Positions 8,534-16,100 of a stretch of DNA of 64,000 nt are shown one piece after another; the stretch's first letter is position 1; each line of letters begins with the position of its first letter. Below the pieces are notes generated by a model that ran no database searches, was not told the DNA's origin, and was given only the letters and a program-made list of their open reading frames with translations. A program made the position numbers and the translations under genes. Source of the DNA: Pseudomonas viridiflava. GTDB lineage: Bacteria > Pseudomonadota > Gammaproteobacteria > Pseudomonadales > Pseudomonadaceae. Where the stretch lies: the NCBI RefSeq assembly GCF_900582625.1, contig NZ_UTIQ01000016.1:1-64000 (forward strand), in the 5' to 3' direction.

Positions 8534-9241
8534 ATGAGCGTATTGGCCACATCCCCCCTCGAGTCGATTGAAAGCGCGGTCATCTGGCTGCTGGTCGGTT
8601 TCTCTGTTGTGACCTGGGGCCTGGCCCTGCTGAAGGCCCTGCAATTCGGGCGTCTCAAACGCCAGGATCGCAAATTTCAGAAGCTGTTCTGGGGCGCCTC
8701 CAGCCTCGATGGCGCAGCGGAGCTGGTGAACTCCCAGCCCGGCGCCGTCTCCCGTGTTGCCCAAGCCGGCTTCGGCGCGATTCAGGTGCAGGAGCACGCC
8801 CAGGATTTAAGCCAGGCGATCAACCATCAGGACCGCCTCGAGCGCGCCCTGCGTCAGCAGATCCAACGGGAGCGTCGTTCGTTGGAATCGGGCTTGGCGG
8901 TGGTTGCATCCATCGGCAGCACGTCGCCCTTTATCGGTCTGTTCGGCACCGTATGGGGAATCATGGAAGCGCTCAAAGGCATCAGCCTGGCCGGCTCGGC
9001 CAGCCTGGAAACCGTGGCCGGTCCGATTGGTGCTGCGCTGGTAGCGACCGGTGTGGGTATCGCCGTCGCCGTGCCGGCGGTGCTGGTTTACAACTACTTC
9101 CTGCGTCGCCTGAAGCTCAACTCGGCTGACCTGGACGACTTCGCCCACGACTTCTACAGCTTGGCGCAGAAGTCGGCGTTCAAACTCATCCAACTGCCTG
9201 GCGGTAAAGCCGCACCGCAGAAAGTGAAGGAGGCCTCGTAA
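8534..9241 (+). CDS. exbB: ExbB, TonB-system proton channel subunit
   Basis: 235 residues of the MotA/TolQ/ExbB family. The first membrane helix is at about residues 15-37 (VIWLLVGFSVVTWGLALLKAL). A cytoplasmic segment follows, then two helices around SIGSTSPFIGLFGTVWGIMEA and GPIGAALVATGVGIAVAVPAV, the family's conserved channel region. Forms the inner-membrane pentamer that drives TonB with ExbD. The stop overlaps the exbD start by one base (TAATG), which implies translational coupling. Confidence 0.94.
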   Translation: MSVLATSPLESIESAVIWLLVGFSVVTWGLALLKALQFGRLKRQDRKFQKLFWGASSLDGAAELVNSQPGAVSRVAQAGFGAIQVQEHAQDLSQAINHQDRLERALRQQIQRERRSLESGLAVVASIGSTSPFIGLFGTVWGIMEALKGISLAGSASLETVAGPIGAALVATGVGIAVAVPAVLVYNYFLRRLKLNSADLDDFAHDFYSLAQKSAFKLIQLPGGKAAPQKVKEAS

Positions 9242-9642
9242 TGGCGTTCTCCACTCAAGACAGCGATGAAGTGCTCAGCGAAATCAACGTAACGCCGCTG
9301 GTGGATGTGATGTTGGTGTTGCTGGTGGTGTTTATCGTCACGGCGCCGCTGCTGACCAATGCCATCCCGATCAACTTGCCGAAGACCGAAGCCGTGGCGC
9401 CGGTCGAGCAGAAAGACCCGCTGGTGGTCAGCATCGACGGCGCCGGCAAAGTGTTCCTTAACAAGGACGAGATTCAGGCCGACTTGCTGCAAACCAGCCT
9501 GGAAACCGCCAAGGCCAAAGATGCCGAATTGCGGGTGCAGTTGCAGGCCGACGAGAAGGTCGACTACGGCCAGGTGGCCAAGGCCATGGCGTCGATCGAA
9601 CGGGCAGGGATTACCAAGCTGTCGGTGATTACTGCGCGTTAA
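9241..9642 (+). CDS. exbD: ExbD, TonB-system proton channel subunit
   Basis: 133 residues with a short cytoplasmic N terminus, one membrane helix containing the essential Asp (EINVTPLVDVMLVLLVVF), and a periplasmic domain. This is the classic ExbD/TolR layout at normal length. Works in complex with ExbB and TonB. A hairpin with a short T-rich tail follows the stop. Confidence 0.95.
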   Translation: MAFSTQDSDEVLSEINVTPLVDVMLVLLVVFIVTAPLLTNAIPINLPKTEAVAPVEQKDPLVVSIDGAGKVFLNKDEIQADLLQTSLETAKAKDAELRVQLQADEKVDYGQVAKAMASIERAGITKLSVITAR

Positions 9643-9660
9643 CGACCTCCCGATTTTGGT

Positions 9661-9696
9661 CGCCCTGCTTCAGGCAGGGGCAGGGCGGCCGCTTTT
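9661..9696 (+). terminator. Probable terminator after exbD
   Basis: Stem CGCCCTGC / GCAGGGCG (9661-9668 with 9680-9687), followed by GCCGCTTTTATT. The position right after the tonB-exbB-exbD unit supports it. The T-run is offset and short, so efficiency is uncertain. Confidence 0.5.
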
Positions 9697-9781
9697 ATTC
9701 ATTCCCGGACACGGTGGAACTGCTGCGCTCGGTTCACCGCGCCCGGACCATAAAAAACAGTTTTTTGGCAGGGGAAACCTG

Positions 9782-10402
9782 ATGACTTCCACGCTCTATA
9801 TCTCGCCGGGCGCTTGCTCGTTCGCCGCTCACGTGGTCGTGCATGAGCTGGAGTTGCCGATTCAGGTGGAGCGCGTTGCGTTGCGAGCGGCGGACTCGCC
9901 GATTCACCAGATCAACCCCTTGGGCCGCGTGCCGGTGTTGCAGCTGGACGATGGCCGCCGCATTACCGAGAACAGCGCGATTTTGCCGTATCTCGCGGAC
10001 CTTAAGCCGGGCACTTCGCTTTTCGCGCCGGCGGGTAGCGTGGAGCGCGCGCAGATTCAAAGTTGGATTGGTTACCTGGCCGCCGAGGTGCACGCCGCCT
10101 CGTTTCGCCCGCTGAACCGGCCGGAGCGCTACAGCGCCGATGAAAGCGCCCATCCCGGCATTCGTGCGCAGGCGGTGGAGCAGTTGTACAAGGCGTTTGC
10201 GCACATCGACCAACACCTGCAAGCCCAGCCTTTCTTGGGCGGCGAGCAGTACAGCATTGCCGATGCCTACCTGGGCGTGTTCGCCGGCTGGGCGGGGCGC
10301 GTGGGCGGGCGCCTGGATGAGTTGAAGGCGTTGGCGCGCTTTCGTGAACACTTCAAAGCGCGGCCGGCGGTCCAGCGCGCGTTGGTGGCTGAAGGTTTTT
10401 AG
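9782..10402 (+). CDS. Glutathione S-transferase family protein
   Basis: 206 residues from ATG 9782, preceded by GGGGAAA. The N-terminal thioredoxin-like domain (about 1-80) starts LYISPGACSFAAHVVVHEL and has the cis-proline segment GRVPVLQLDDG and the glutathione-contact ITENSAILPYLAD. The C-terminal helical domain includes PFLGGEQYSIADAYLGV, the N-capping motif of GSTs. The SPGACS start resembles beta-class bacterial enzymes (GstA-like) where a Cys or Ser contacts glutathione. Substrate unknown. It is convergent with the patatin gene with three bases between stops. Confidence 0.9.
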   Translation: MTSTLYISPGACSFAAHVVVHELELPIQVERVALRAADSPIHQINPLGRVPVLQLDDGRRITENSAILPYLADLKPGTSLFAPAGSVERAQIQSWIGYLAAEVHAASFRPLNRPERYSADESAHPGIRAQAVEQLYKAFAHIDQHLQAQPFLGGEQYSIADAYLGVFAGWAGRVGGRLDELKALARFREHFKARPAVQRALVAEGF

Positions 10403-10405
10403 GCC

Positions 10406-11431
10406 TCAGCCGTTTTCCTCTTCGTAGCGGTCCAGCGTGTCGCTGGTGATGATGCGGCCCAGTTCGATCAACTCGGGCGCTTTGTAGAACTCGAAAAAGC
10501 GGCAGGCGCGGCGCGGTACGTTGACCAGAATGTCGGGCGGGTAGCCGGCGATCTTGTATTGCGCGAGCGAGGTTTGCATCACCTCGAAGCTTTGGTTGAC
10601 CAACTCCAACAACGACGCTGGGCTCCCAGTTTCGGCAACCCGAGAGCCGGTGGCCGAGTTTGGCGTCGGGCTTTCGTCCGGGCGCGGCGACGGTGCGGCG
10701 GCCGGTGGGTCGAGCCAGGGGTTGGGCTCGGCGCTGGCGGCGGCTTCCAGTAACGCAGCTTCTTCGGCGGGGCCGGCCAGTTTGCGGCGAAACGGAATGC
10801 GTGAACCAATGCTGTCCATCAAGCCATCAAGCTTGCCTTTGAACGCGGCAGGACGCTCGATTACCGGCAGTTGGTAATGGCGCTGGCCGTTGGCGTTGAG
10901 GTTCACTGCCACAATCAAATCGCAATGACTGGCCACCACCGGCACGATAGGCAGCGGGTTGAGGAGGCTGCCGTCTACCAACATGCGCTTGCCCTGGATC
11001 ACCGGGGTAAACAGGCTGGGAATCGCCGCCGAGGCGCGCATGGCTTGGTGCAGGTTGCCTTGCTGGAACCAGATTTCCTGCTGGAAGGTGAGGTCGGTGG
11101 CGACGGCGGTGTAGGGGATGCGCAGGTCTTCAATATTGATTTCGCCGACCATTTCGCGAATGCGCCCGAACACTTTCTCGCCGCGAATGGCGCCGAGCCG
11201 GAAGCTGACGTCGAGCAGACGCAGCACGTCGATGTAGTCGAGGCTTTCAATCCACTCGCGGTATTCGGGCAGCCTGCCTGCGGCGTAGATGCCGCCGACC
11301 ACCGCGCCCATGGAGCAGCCGGCGATGCAGGCGATGTCATAACCGCGCCGCTCCAGTTCCTCGATAGCGCCAATGTGCGCATACCCCCGTGCGCCCCCCG
11401 CACCCAACACCAGCGCCACGCGTTTACTCAT
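10406..11431 (-). CDS. Patatin-like phospholipase (RssA/YchK type)
   Basis: 341 residues. The catalytic features of a patatin Ser-Asp dyad are visible: oxyanion loop LGAGGARGYAHIG near the N terminus, nucleophile elbow GCSMGAVVGG (Ser about residue 41) and the DGSLLNPLP Asp motif. The core resembles E. coli RssA. A Pro/Ser-rich linker of about 50 residues (around 235-285) precedes a C-terminal helix region ending in YEEENG, longer than E. coli RssA. No signal peptide, so probably cytosolic or membrane-associated. The lipid substrate and role are unknown. Confidence 0.87.
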   Translation of the reverse strand: MSKRVALVLGAGGARGYAHIGAIEELERRGYDIACIAGCSMGAVVGGIYAAGRLPEYREWIESLDYIDVLRLLDVSFRLGAIRGEKVFGRIREMVGEINIEDLRIPYTAVATDLTFQQEIWFQQGNLHQAMRASAAIPSLFTPVIQGKRMLVDGSLLNPLPIVPVVASHCDLIVAVNLNANGQRHYQLPVIERPAAFKGKLDGLMDSIGSRIPFRRKLAGPAEEAALLEAAASAEPNPWLDPPAAAPSPRPDESPTPNSATGSRVAETGSPASLLELVNQSFEVMQTSLAQYKIAGYPPDILVNVPRRACRFFEFYKAPELIELGRIITSDTLDRYEEENG

Positions 11432-11621
11432 TACCTACTCCTGATTACTATCGCCGGCCGCTTGGCACGGCATTTTGCGACCATACGCGCGCCGGCTTGC
11501 GCCGCCAAGGCGTAGGCGATCGCCGCTTCGCTTGATCGCACTTTTTCGCGGCGCTGGCGTCTGATCAACACACGTGCTTAATGACGTTTAACCTGCTGTT
11601 TCTCTTATTTGGAGCAATGTT

Positions 11622-11900
11622 ATGAAAGCCTGGATCTGCTTACCCCTGATGGTGCTGGCGTTGTCCGGTTGCGCCGCAAAAACTGCCTACCGCGACAGCT
11701 GCGCCGCGCAGTCGGACGCCGCCTGGCGCGAGCTTGATCTGGCTAAGGCCGAAGGCTTTGCCGGCACCGTGAGCTACTCCAAAGCCTTGTCTCTGCTGAC
11801 CGGCGCCAAGACTTCGCAACAATTCGAAGGCTACGAAAGCTGCACCAAGAACGCCAAAAAAGCGCGTTTCTACATCAGCGAATCCCGCGCGGGGCGTTGA
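11622..11900 (+). CDS. Small lipoprotein, unknown function
   Basis: 92 residues beginning MKAWICLPLMVLALSGCAAK, a lipoprotein signal with lipobox LSGC. The mature part has two further Cys residues (SCAAQS, ESCTKN) that could form a disulfide, and no domain I recognise. The ribosome site is a weak GGAG about nine bases before ATG. Preceded by a 190-base intergenic region that probably carries its own promoter. Standalone gene. Confidence 0.75.
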   Translation: MKAWICLPLMVLALSGCAAKTAYRDSCAAQSDAAWRELDLAKAEGFAGTVSYSKALSLLTGAKTSQQFEGYESCTKNAKKARFYISESRAGR

Positions 11901-11956
11901 TCGCGATTTACCGTTAAGTGTGCCGGGCTTCGCCGCGCTCACCGCGCGCGGACAGA

Positions 11957-11988
11957 CTCAACCTACGAGTCGGATCGTAGGTTGGGTT
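11957..11988. terminator. Inverted repeat downstream of the small lipoprotein gene
   Basis: ACTCAACCTACGA pairs with TCGTAGGTTGGGT across a six-base loop. No T-run follows, so it may be a repeated palindrome rather than an intrinsic terminator. Confidence 0.4.
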
Positions 11989-12100
11989 CAGCCATCTGCG
12001 AAGCCCATCACGCCACGTCTGCAATCCAGCACAGCAATACAATCTCTTCCCATCTGCATCTCTCACTATCAGCTCATACGAATCTGACAGTGAGTGCCCC

Positions 12101-12535
12101 ATGGCCAATCCCGTTTCCCGCAGCGCGTTCACAGCCAGTGATTGGGGCCTTTTGTGGCTGCGCGTCAGCGGTTCGGCGTTGCTGCTGCATGTGCACGGCC
12201 TGCCCAAGCTCCTGCATTTTCAAGAACAACTGAGCCTTATCGAAGACCCCTGGCACCTGGGCGCGAGGTTCACCCTGAGCCTGGCGATTTTCGCCGAAGT
12301 GCTGTGCCCGCTGCCGATTCTGCTCGGCGTGCTCACCCGTCTTTCTTGCTTGCCTATTCTCGCCGTGCTGCTGGTGGCGCTGGTGGCCGTGCACCCGGAA
12401 TGGAGCGTGGCCGACGGCCAGTTCGCCTGGTTGCTGCTGATAATTTTCAGCACGGTGTTTATCGCTGGCCCAGGGCGCATTGCCTTGTCGCAACGCCTGC
12501 CCGGTAAGGCGCGGGCGCTGGTCTATCTTCAGTGA
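12101..12535 (+). CDS. DoxX family membrane protein
   Basis: 144 residues with four hydrophobic helices typical of the small DoxX family: LLWLRVSGSALLLHVHGLPK first, then FTLSLAIFAEVLCPLPILLG, ILAVLLVALVAVH and FAWLLLIIFSTVF. DoxX proteins are inner-membrane proteins of poorly known function, some linked to thiosulfate:quinone oxidoreductase or redox stress. First of four same-strand genes with gaps of 39, 29 and 56 bases (DoxX, ABM, amidohydrolase, isochorismatase-like), probably an operon. Confidence 0.85.
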   Translation: MANPVSRSAFTASDWGLLWLRVSGSALLLHVHGLPKLLHFQEQLSLIEDPWHLGARFTLSLAIFAEVLCPLPILLGVLTRLSCLPILAVLLVALVAVHPEWSVADGQFAWLLLIIFSTVFIAGPGRIALSQRLPGKARALVYLQ

Positions 12536-12574
12536 CGGCTCGGTTTCTTACGTTCAAACAGGAGGCGTCAGCCC

Positions 12575-13144
12575 ATGAGTAGTGTGGAAGTGTTCGAAGA
12601 GGTGGCGACCTTGCTGGTCCGTCACCGCGTCAAGGCCGGCAAAGATGCCGCCTATGAAGCGTGGCTGCGCCGCATCATCAGTACCGCGCGCGAGTACGCC
12701 GGGCACTTAGGCATCGACGTGATGCGCGGCCACAGCCAGGGGCTGACCCAGTTCACCTGCGTGCTGCGCTTTACCAGCACCGAGCTGCTGCAAACCTGGC
12801 TCGACTCCGACGACCGCCGCCGCTTGGTGGCCGAAGTGGAACCGCTGCTGGCCGACGGCGATAAAACCGAAGTGAATGCCGACCGCGAATTCTGGTTTAC
12901 CCCCGCTGAAATCGGCACCGCCAAACCGCCCGCGCGCTGGAAACAGGCGTGCGTCACCTTTCTGGTGATTCTGCCGCTGAGCATGGGCGTGCCGCTGTTG
13001 TGGAAGCCGGTGTTCGCCAAGCTGCCGTTTCTGTCTGGTTACCTGGCCAGCAGTGTGGTGATCACGCTGAGCATCGTCCTGCTTGTGGTGTACGTGTTTA
13101 TGCCGCGAGTGACACGCCTGTTTGCGCGCTGGCTTAACGCCTAG
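12575..13144 (+). CDS. ABM (antibiotic biosynthesis monooxygenase)-domain protein with C-terminal membrane helices
   Basis: 189 residues. The first about 100 form a ferredoxin-like ABM fold (ATLLVRHRVKAGKDAAYEAWL, GHLGIDVMRGH, then the DREFWFTP end). Two hydrophobic segments follow (ACVTFLVILPLSMGVPLLW and SSVVITLSIVLLVVYVFMP), so the catalytic domain is tethered to the inner membrane. ABM domains carry out cofactor-free oxygenation or related chemistry, but the reaction here is unknown. Ribosome site AGGAGG. It lies between the DoxX and amidohydrolase genes. Confidence 0.85.
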   Translation: MSSVEVFEEVATLLVRHRVKAGKDAAYEAWLRRIISTAREYAGHLGIDVMRGHSQGLTQFTCVLRFTSTELLQTWLDSDDRRRLVAEVEPLLADGDKTEVNADREFWFTPAEIGTAKPPARWKQACVTFLVILPLSMGVPLLWKPVFAKLPFLSGYLASSVVITLSIVLLVVYVFMPRVTRLFARWLNA

Positions 13145-13173
13145 CGCTGCTTTGTAAAAGGAGAGCAATCCTC

Positions 13174-15144
13174 ATGGCTGATGAAACCCCTCCAAAGGCC
13201 CCCGGGCGTCGCCAATTTCTGGCAGCCAGTTCAGTGCTTGGCGCTGCTGGCGCGCTGTGGTCTGCCTTGCCTTTTTCCGCTTACGCCACCTCATCAGGAG
13301 CTGCGATGAACGCCGATCTAATTCTCTTCAATGGCCGGTTGCACACGGTTGACCGAGAAAAACCGACCGCCACGGCCGTCGCCATCAAAGACGGCAAGTT
13401 CATTGCCGTGGGCAACGACGGCGAAGCCATGGCCTTTCGCGGCGGCTCGACCCGCGTGGTCGACCTGCAAAAGCGCACGGTCATTCCGGGCCTCAACGAC
13501 TCGCACCTGCACTTGATCCGCGGCGGCCTCAACTACAACTTGGAACTGCGCTGGGAAGGCGTGCCGTCGTTGGTCGACGCCTTGCGCCTGCTCAAAGACC
13601 AGGCCGACCGCACGCCCGCCCCGCAATGGGTGCGCGTGGTCGGCGGCTGGAACGAGTTCCAGTTTGCCGAAAAGCGCTTGCCAACCATTGAAGAGCTGAA
13701 CAAAGCCGCGCCCGACACCCCGGTGTTTGTGCTGCACCTGTACGACCGCGCCTTGCTCAACCGCGCCGCGCTCAAGGTGGTGGGCTACACCCGCGACACG
13801 CCGAACCCACCGGGCGGCGAGATTGTGAAAGACGCCAATGGCGAGCCCACCGGCATGTTGGTGGCGCGCCCGAACGCCATGATTCTGTACTCCACGCTGG
13901 CCAAAGGGCCGAAGCTGCCGCTGGAATACCAGGTGAACTCCACGCGTCAATTTATGCGCGAGCTGAACCGCCTGGGCGTGACCAGCGCCATCGATGCCGG
14001 TGGTGGCTACCAGAACTACCCGGACGACTATCAGGTTATCCGCGAGCTGGCCGCCAACGACCAACTCACCGTGCGCATCGCCTACAACCTGTTTACCCAG
14101 AAGCCCAAAGAAGAACTGGTGGACTTCAAAAACTGGACGCAAATCGTCAAGCCCGGCGATGGCAATGACTTCTTCCGCCACAACGGCGCCGGCGAAATGC
14201 TGGTGTTCTCGGCCGCCGACTTCGAAGACTTCCTCGAACCGCGCCCGGATCTGCCGCAAACCATGGAAGAAGAACTGGAACCGGTGGTGCGTCACCTGGT
14301 TGAGCAGCGCTGGCCGTTCCGCCTGCACGCCACCTACGACGAATCGATTTCGCGCATGCTCGACGTGTTCGAGAAAGTGAACCGCGACATTCCGTTCAAC
14401 GGCCTGCATTGGTTCTTCGACCACTGCGAAACCATCACGCCGAAAAACATCGAACGTGTACGGGCGCTGGGCGGCGGTATCGCCGTGCAGGACCGCATGG
14501 CGTTCCAGGGCGAATATTTCGTCGACCGCTACGGCAAAAAAGCCGCCGAAGCCACGCCGCCGATCAAACGCATGCTCGCCGAAGGCGTGCCCGTTGGCGG
14601 CGGTACGGACGCCACGCGGGTGTCGAGCTACAACCCGTGGACCTCGCTGTACTGGATGGTCAGCGGCAAAACCGTCGGCGGCATGGAGCTGTACCCCGAA
14701 GGCTTGCCGCGCGAAACCGCACTGCAACTGTTCACCCACGGCAGCGCCTGGTTCTCGACGGAGCAGGGTAAGAAGGGCCAGATCAAAGTGGGCCAGTTGG
14801 CAGATTTGGTCGCGTTGTCGGCGGATTTCTTCAGCGTCGATGAAGAAGCCATCAAGTGGATTGAATCGGTACTCACCGTGGTGGACGGCAAGATCGTTTA
14901 CGGCACCGATGAGTTCGACAAGCTCGCACCGCCTGCGCTGCCGGTGACCCCGGACTGGTCGCCGGTCGTAAAAGTGCCCGGCCACTGGCGTCAGCAAACC
15001 GCATTGGCGGCTGCCGTGCACCAGTGCTCCGGCCCGTGTGGCGTGCATTCCCATAGCCATGAAAAAGCCCGTCTTTCCTCGGCGCCGGTGAGCGATCACC
15101 AGGGCTTCTGGGGTGCGTTCGGCTGTTCCTGCTTCGCCTTCTAA
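13174..15144 (+). CDS. Tat-exported amidohydrolase (YtcJ-like, amidohydrolase family 3)
   Basis: 656 residues. The N terminus has a twin-arginine signal, GRRQFLAASSVLGAAGALW. The amidohydrolase core follows: VVDLQKRTVIPGLNDSHLHL with the metal-binding HxH, then LHATYDES, HWFFDHCE and the late Asp loop GGGTDATRVSSYNPW. The C-terminal about 40 residues are unusual: CSGPCGVHSHSHEK and GCSCFAF, a Cys/His-rich tail that could bind metal. The enzyme probably cleaves a C-N bond in the periplasm; substrate unknown. Neighbours (ABM, isochorismatase-like, DoxX) suggest a shared catabolic or detoxifying route. Confidence 0.88.
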   Translation: MADETPPKAPGRRQFLAASSVLGAAGALWSALPFSAYATSSGAAMNADLILFNGRLHTVDREKPTATAVAIKDGKFIAVGNDGEAMAFRGGSTRVVDLQKRTVIPGLNDSHLHLIRGGLNYNLELRWEGVPSLVDALRLLKDQADRTPAPQWVRVVGGWNEFQFAEKRLPTIEELNKAAPDTPVFVLHLYDRALLNRAALKVVGYTRDTPNPPGGEIVKDANGEPTGMLVARPNAMILYSTLAKGPKLPLEYQVNSTRQFMRELNRLGVTSAIDAGGGYQNYPDDYQVIRELAANDQLTVRIAYNLFTQKPKEELVDFKNWTQIVKPGDGNDFFRHNGAGEMLVFSAADFEDFLEPRPDLPQTMEEELEPVVRHLVEQRWPFRLHATYDESISRMLDVFEKVNRDIPFNGLHWFFDHCETITPKNIERVRALGGGIAVQDRMAFQGEYFVDRYGKKAAEATPPIKRMLAEGVPVGGGTDATRVSSYNPWTSLYWMVSGKTVGGMELYPEGLPRETALQLFTHGSAWFSTEQGKKGQIKVGQLADLVALSADFFSVDEEAIKWIESVLTVVDGKIVYGTDEFDKLAPPALPVTPDWSPVVKVPGHWRQQTALAAAVHQCSGPCGVHSHSHEKARLSSAPVSDHQGFWGAFGCSCFAF

Positions 15145-15200
15145 GTTCGTTATCCAATCCATCAGGCCCGACGCGGGCCTGATTATTTCGAGGAAATATC

Positions 15201-15821
15201 ATGAGCAAGAAATACAACCGCTTGGACAAAGACAACGCCGTGGTTTTGCTGGTTGATCACCAGGCCGGCCTGATCTCCCTGGTGCGCGACTTCACGCCGG
15301 ACGAGTTCAAAAACAACGTACTGGCCCTGGCCGACATCGCCGCGTTCTTCAAGCTGCCGACCATCCTCACCACCAGCTTTGAAAACGGCCCGAACGGCCC
15401 GATGGTTCCCGAACTGAAAGCCAAGTTTCCGGACGCGCCGTACATTGCCCGTCCTGGCCAGATCAATGCGTGGGATAACCCGGACTTCGTGGCCGCCGTT
15501 AAAGCCACCGGCCGCAAGCAAATCATCATCGCGGGCGTTGTAACCGACGTGTGCGTGGCATTCCCGACCTTGTCGGCCATCGAAGAAGGCTTCGACGTGT
15601 TCGTGGTGACCGACGCTTCCGGCACCTTCAACCCGCTGGTACGTGAGTCGGCCCTGAACCGTATGGTCGAAGCCGGTGCGCAATTGATGAACTGGTTTGC
15701 CGTAGGTTGCGAGCTGCAACGCGACTGGCGCAACGACATCGAAGGCTTCGGCGCCATCCTCGGCGGCCACCTGCCGGCGTATGCCAACCTGATGCAGAGC
15801 TATAGCCAGAAAGCGCAGTAA
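15201..15821 (+). CDS. ycaC: Isochorismatase-like cysteine hydrolase (YcaC type)
   Basis: 206 residues of the isochorismatase superfamily, closest by eye to E. coli YcaC. The Asp is in VVLLVDHQAGL and the nucleophilic Cys in the cis-peptide motif AGVVTDVCVAF. The Lys of the triad is expected in the AKFPDAPYIARPGQ neighbourhood but I did not pin it. Length is normal. Probably cytosolic, since no signal is present. Last gene of the DoxX-ABM-amidohydrolase run, 56 bases after the amidohydrolase stop. YcaC-like enzymes have no settled physiological substrate. Confidence 0.88.
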   Translation: MSKKYNRLDKDNAVVLLVDHQAGLISLVRDFTPDEFKNNVLALADIAAFFKLPTILTTSFENGPNGPMVPELKAKFPDAPYIARPGQINAWDNPDFVAAVKATGRKQIIIAGVVTDVCVAFPTLSAIEEGFDVFVVTDASGTFNPLVRESALNRMVEAGAQLMNWFAVGCELQRDWRNDIEGFGAILGGHLPAYANLMQSYSQKAQ

Positions 15822-15849
15822 TTTTTCGGCTGGACGTGTAAGACCCCAA

Positions 15850-15910
15850 TCGAGGCTGAAGCCTCTCCTACAAGTGGTAAATCGCTTGTGGGAGAGGCTT
15901 CAGCCTCGAT
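15850..15910. repeat. REP doublet (GTGGGAGAGGCTTCAGCCTCGA type)
   Basis: Inverted pair of REP units with the stem AGGC/GCCT instead of CGGC/GCCG. Lies downstream of the isochorismatase-like gene. Confidence 0.9.
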
Positions 15911-15993
15911 TTTCTTTAGGACGACAATTTGATTTTCTCGCACTTCAACGCTGTGGTCCGACCAACCATTCTGGATTCCGAATCGTCGGACCG

Positions 15994-16052
15994 CCGCCTT
16001 CGCGGGAATGACGGGGGGCTATTCCCCGCCACCGTCATCCCCGCGAAGGCGG
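15994..16052. repeat. GTCATCCCCGCGAAGGCGGGG-type inverted repeat
   Basis: CGCCTTCGCGGGAATGACGG on the left and CCGTCATCCCCGCGAAGGCG on the right form a long imperfect palindrome. A related single arm occurs at about 51740-51768. This palindrome type is widespread in intergenic DNA of Gram-negative bacteria. Confidence 0.75.
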
Positions 16053-16100
16053 GGATGCAGAATCTCGACGTTTACGACGCCTCTCGACGTCGCACCGATG

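Noticed and set aside
13318..15162. 614-codon minus-strand frame opposite the amidohydrolase
   Set aside because: His/Ala/Val-rich antisense shadow typical of high-GC coding DNA; the plus frame has clear motifs.
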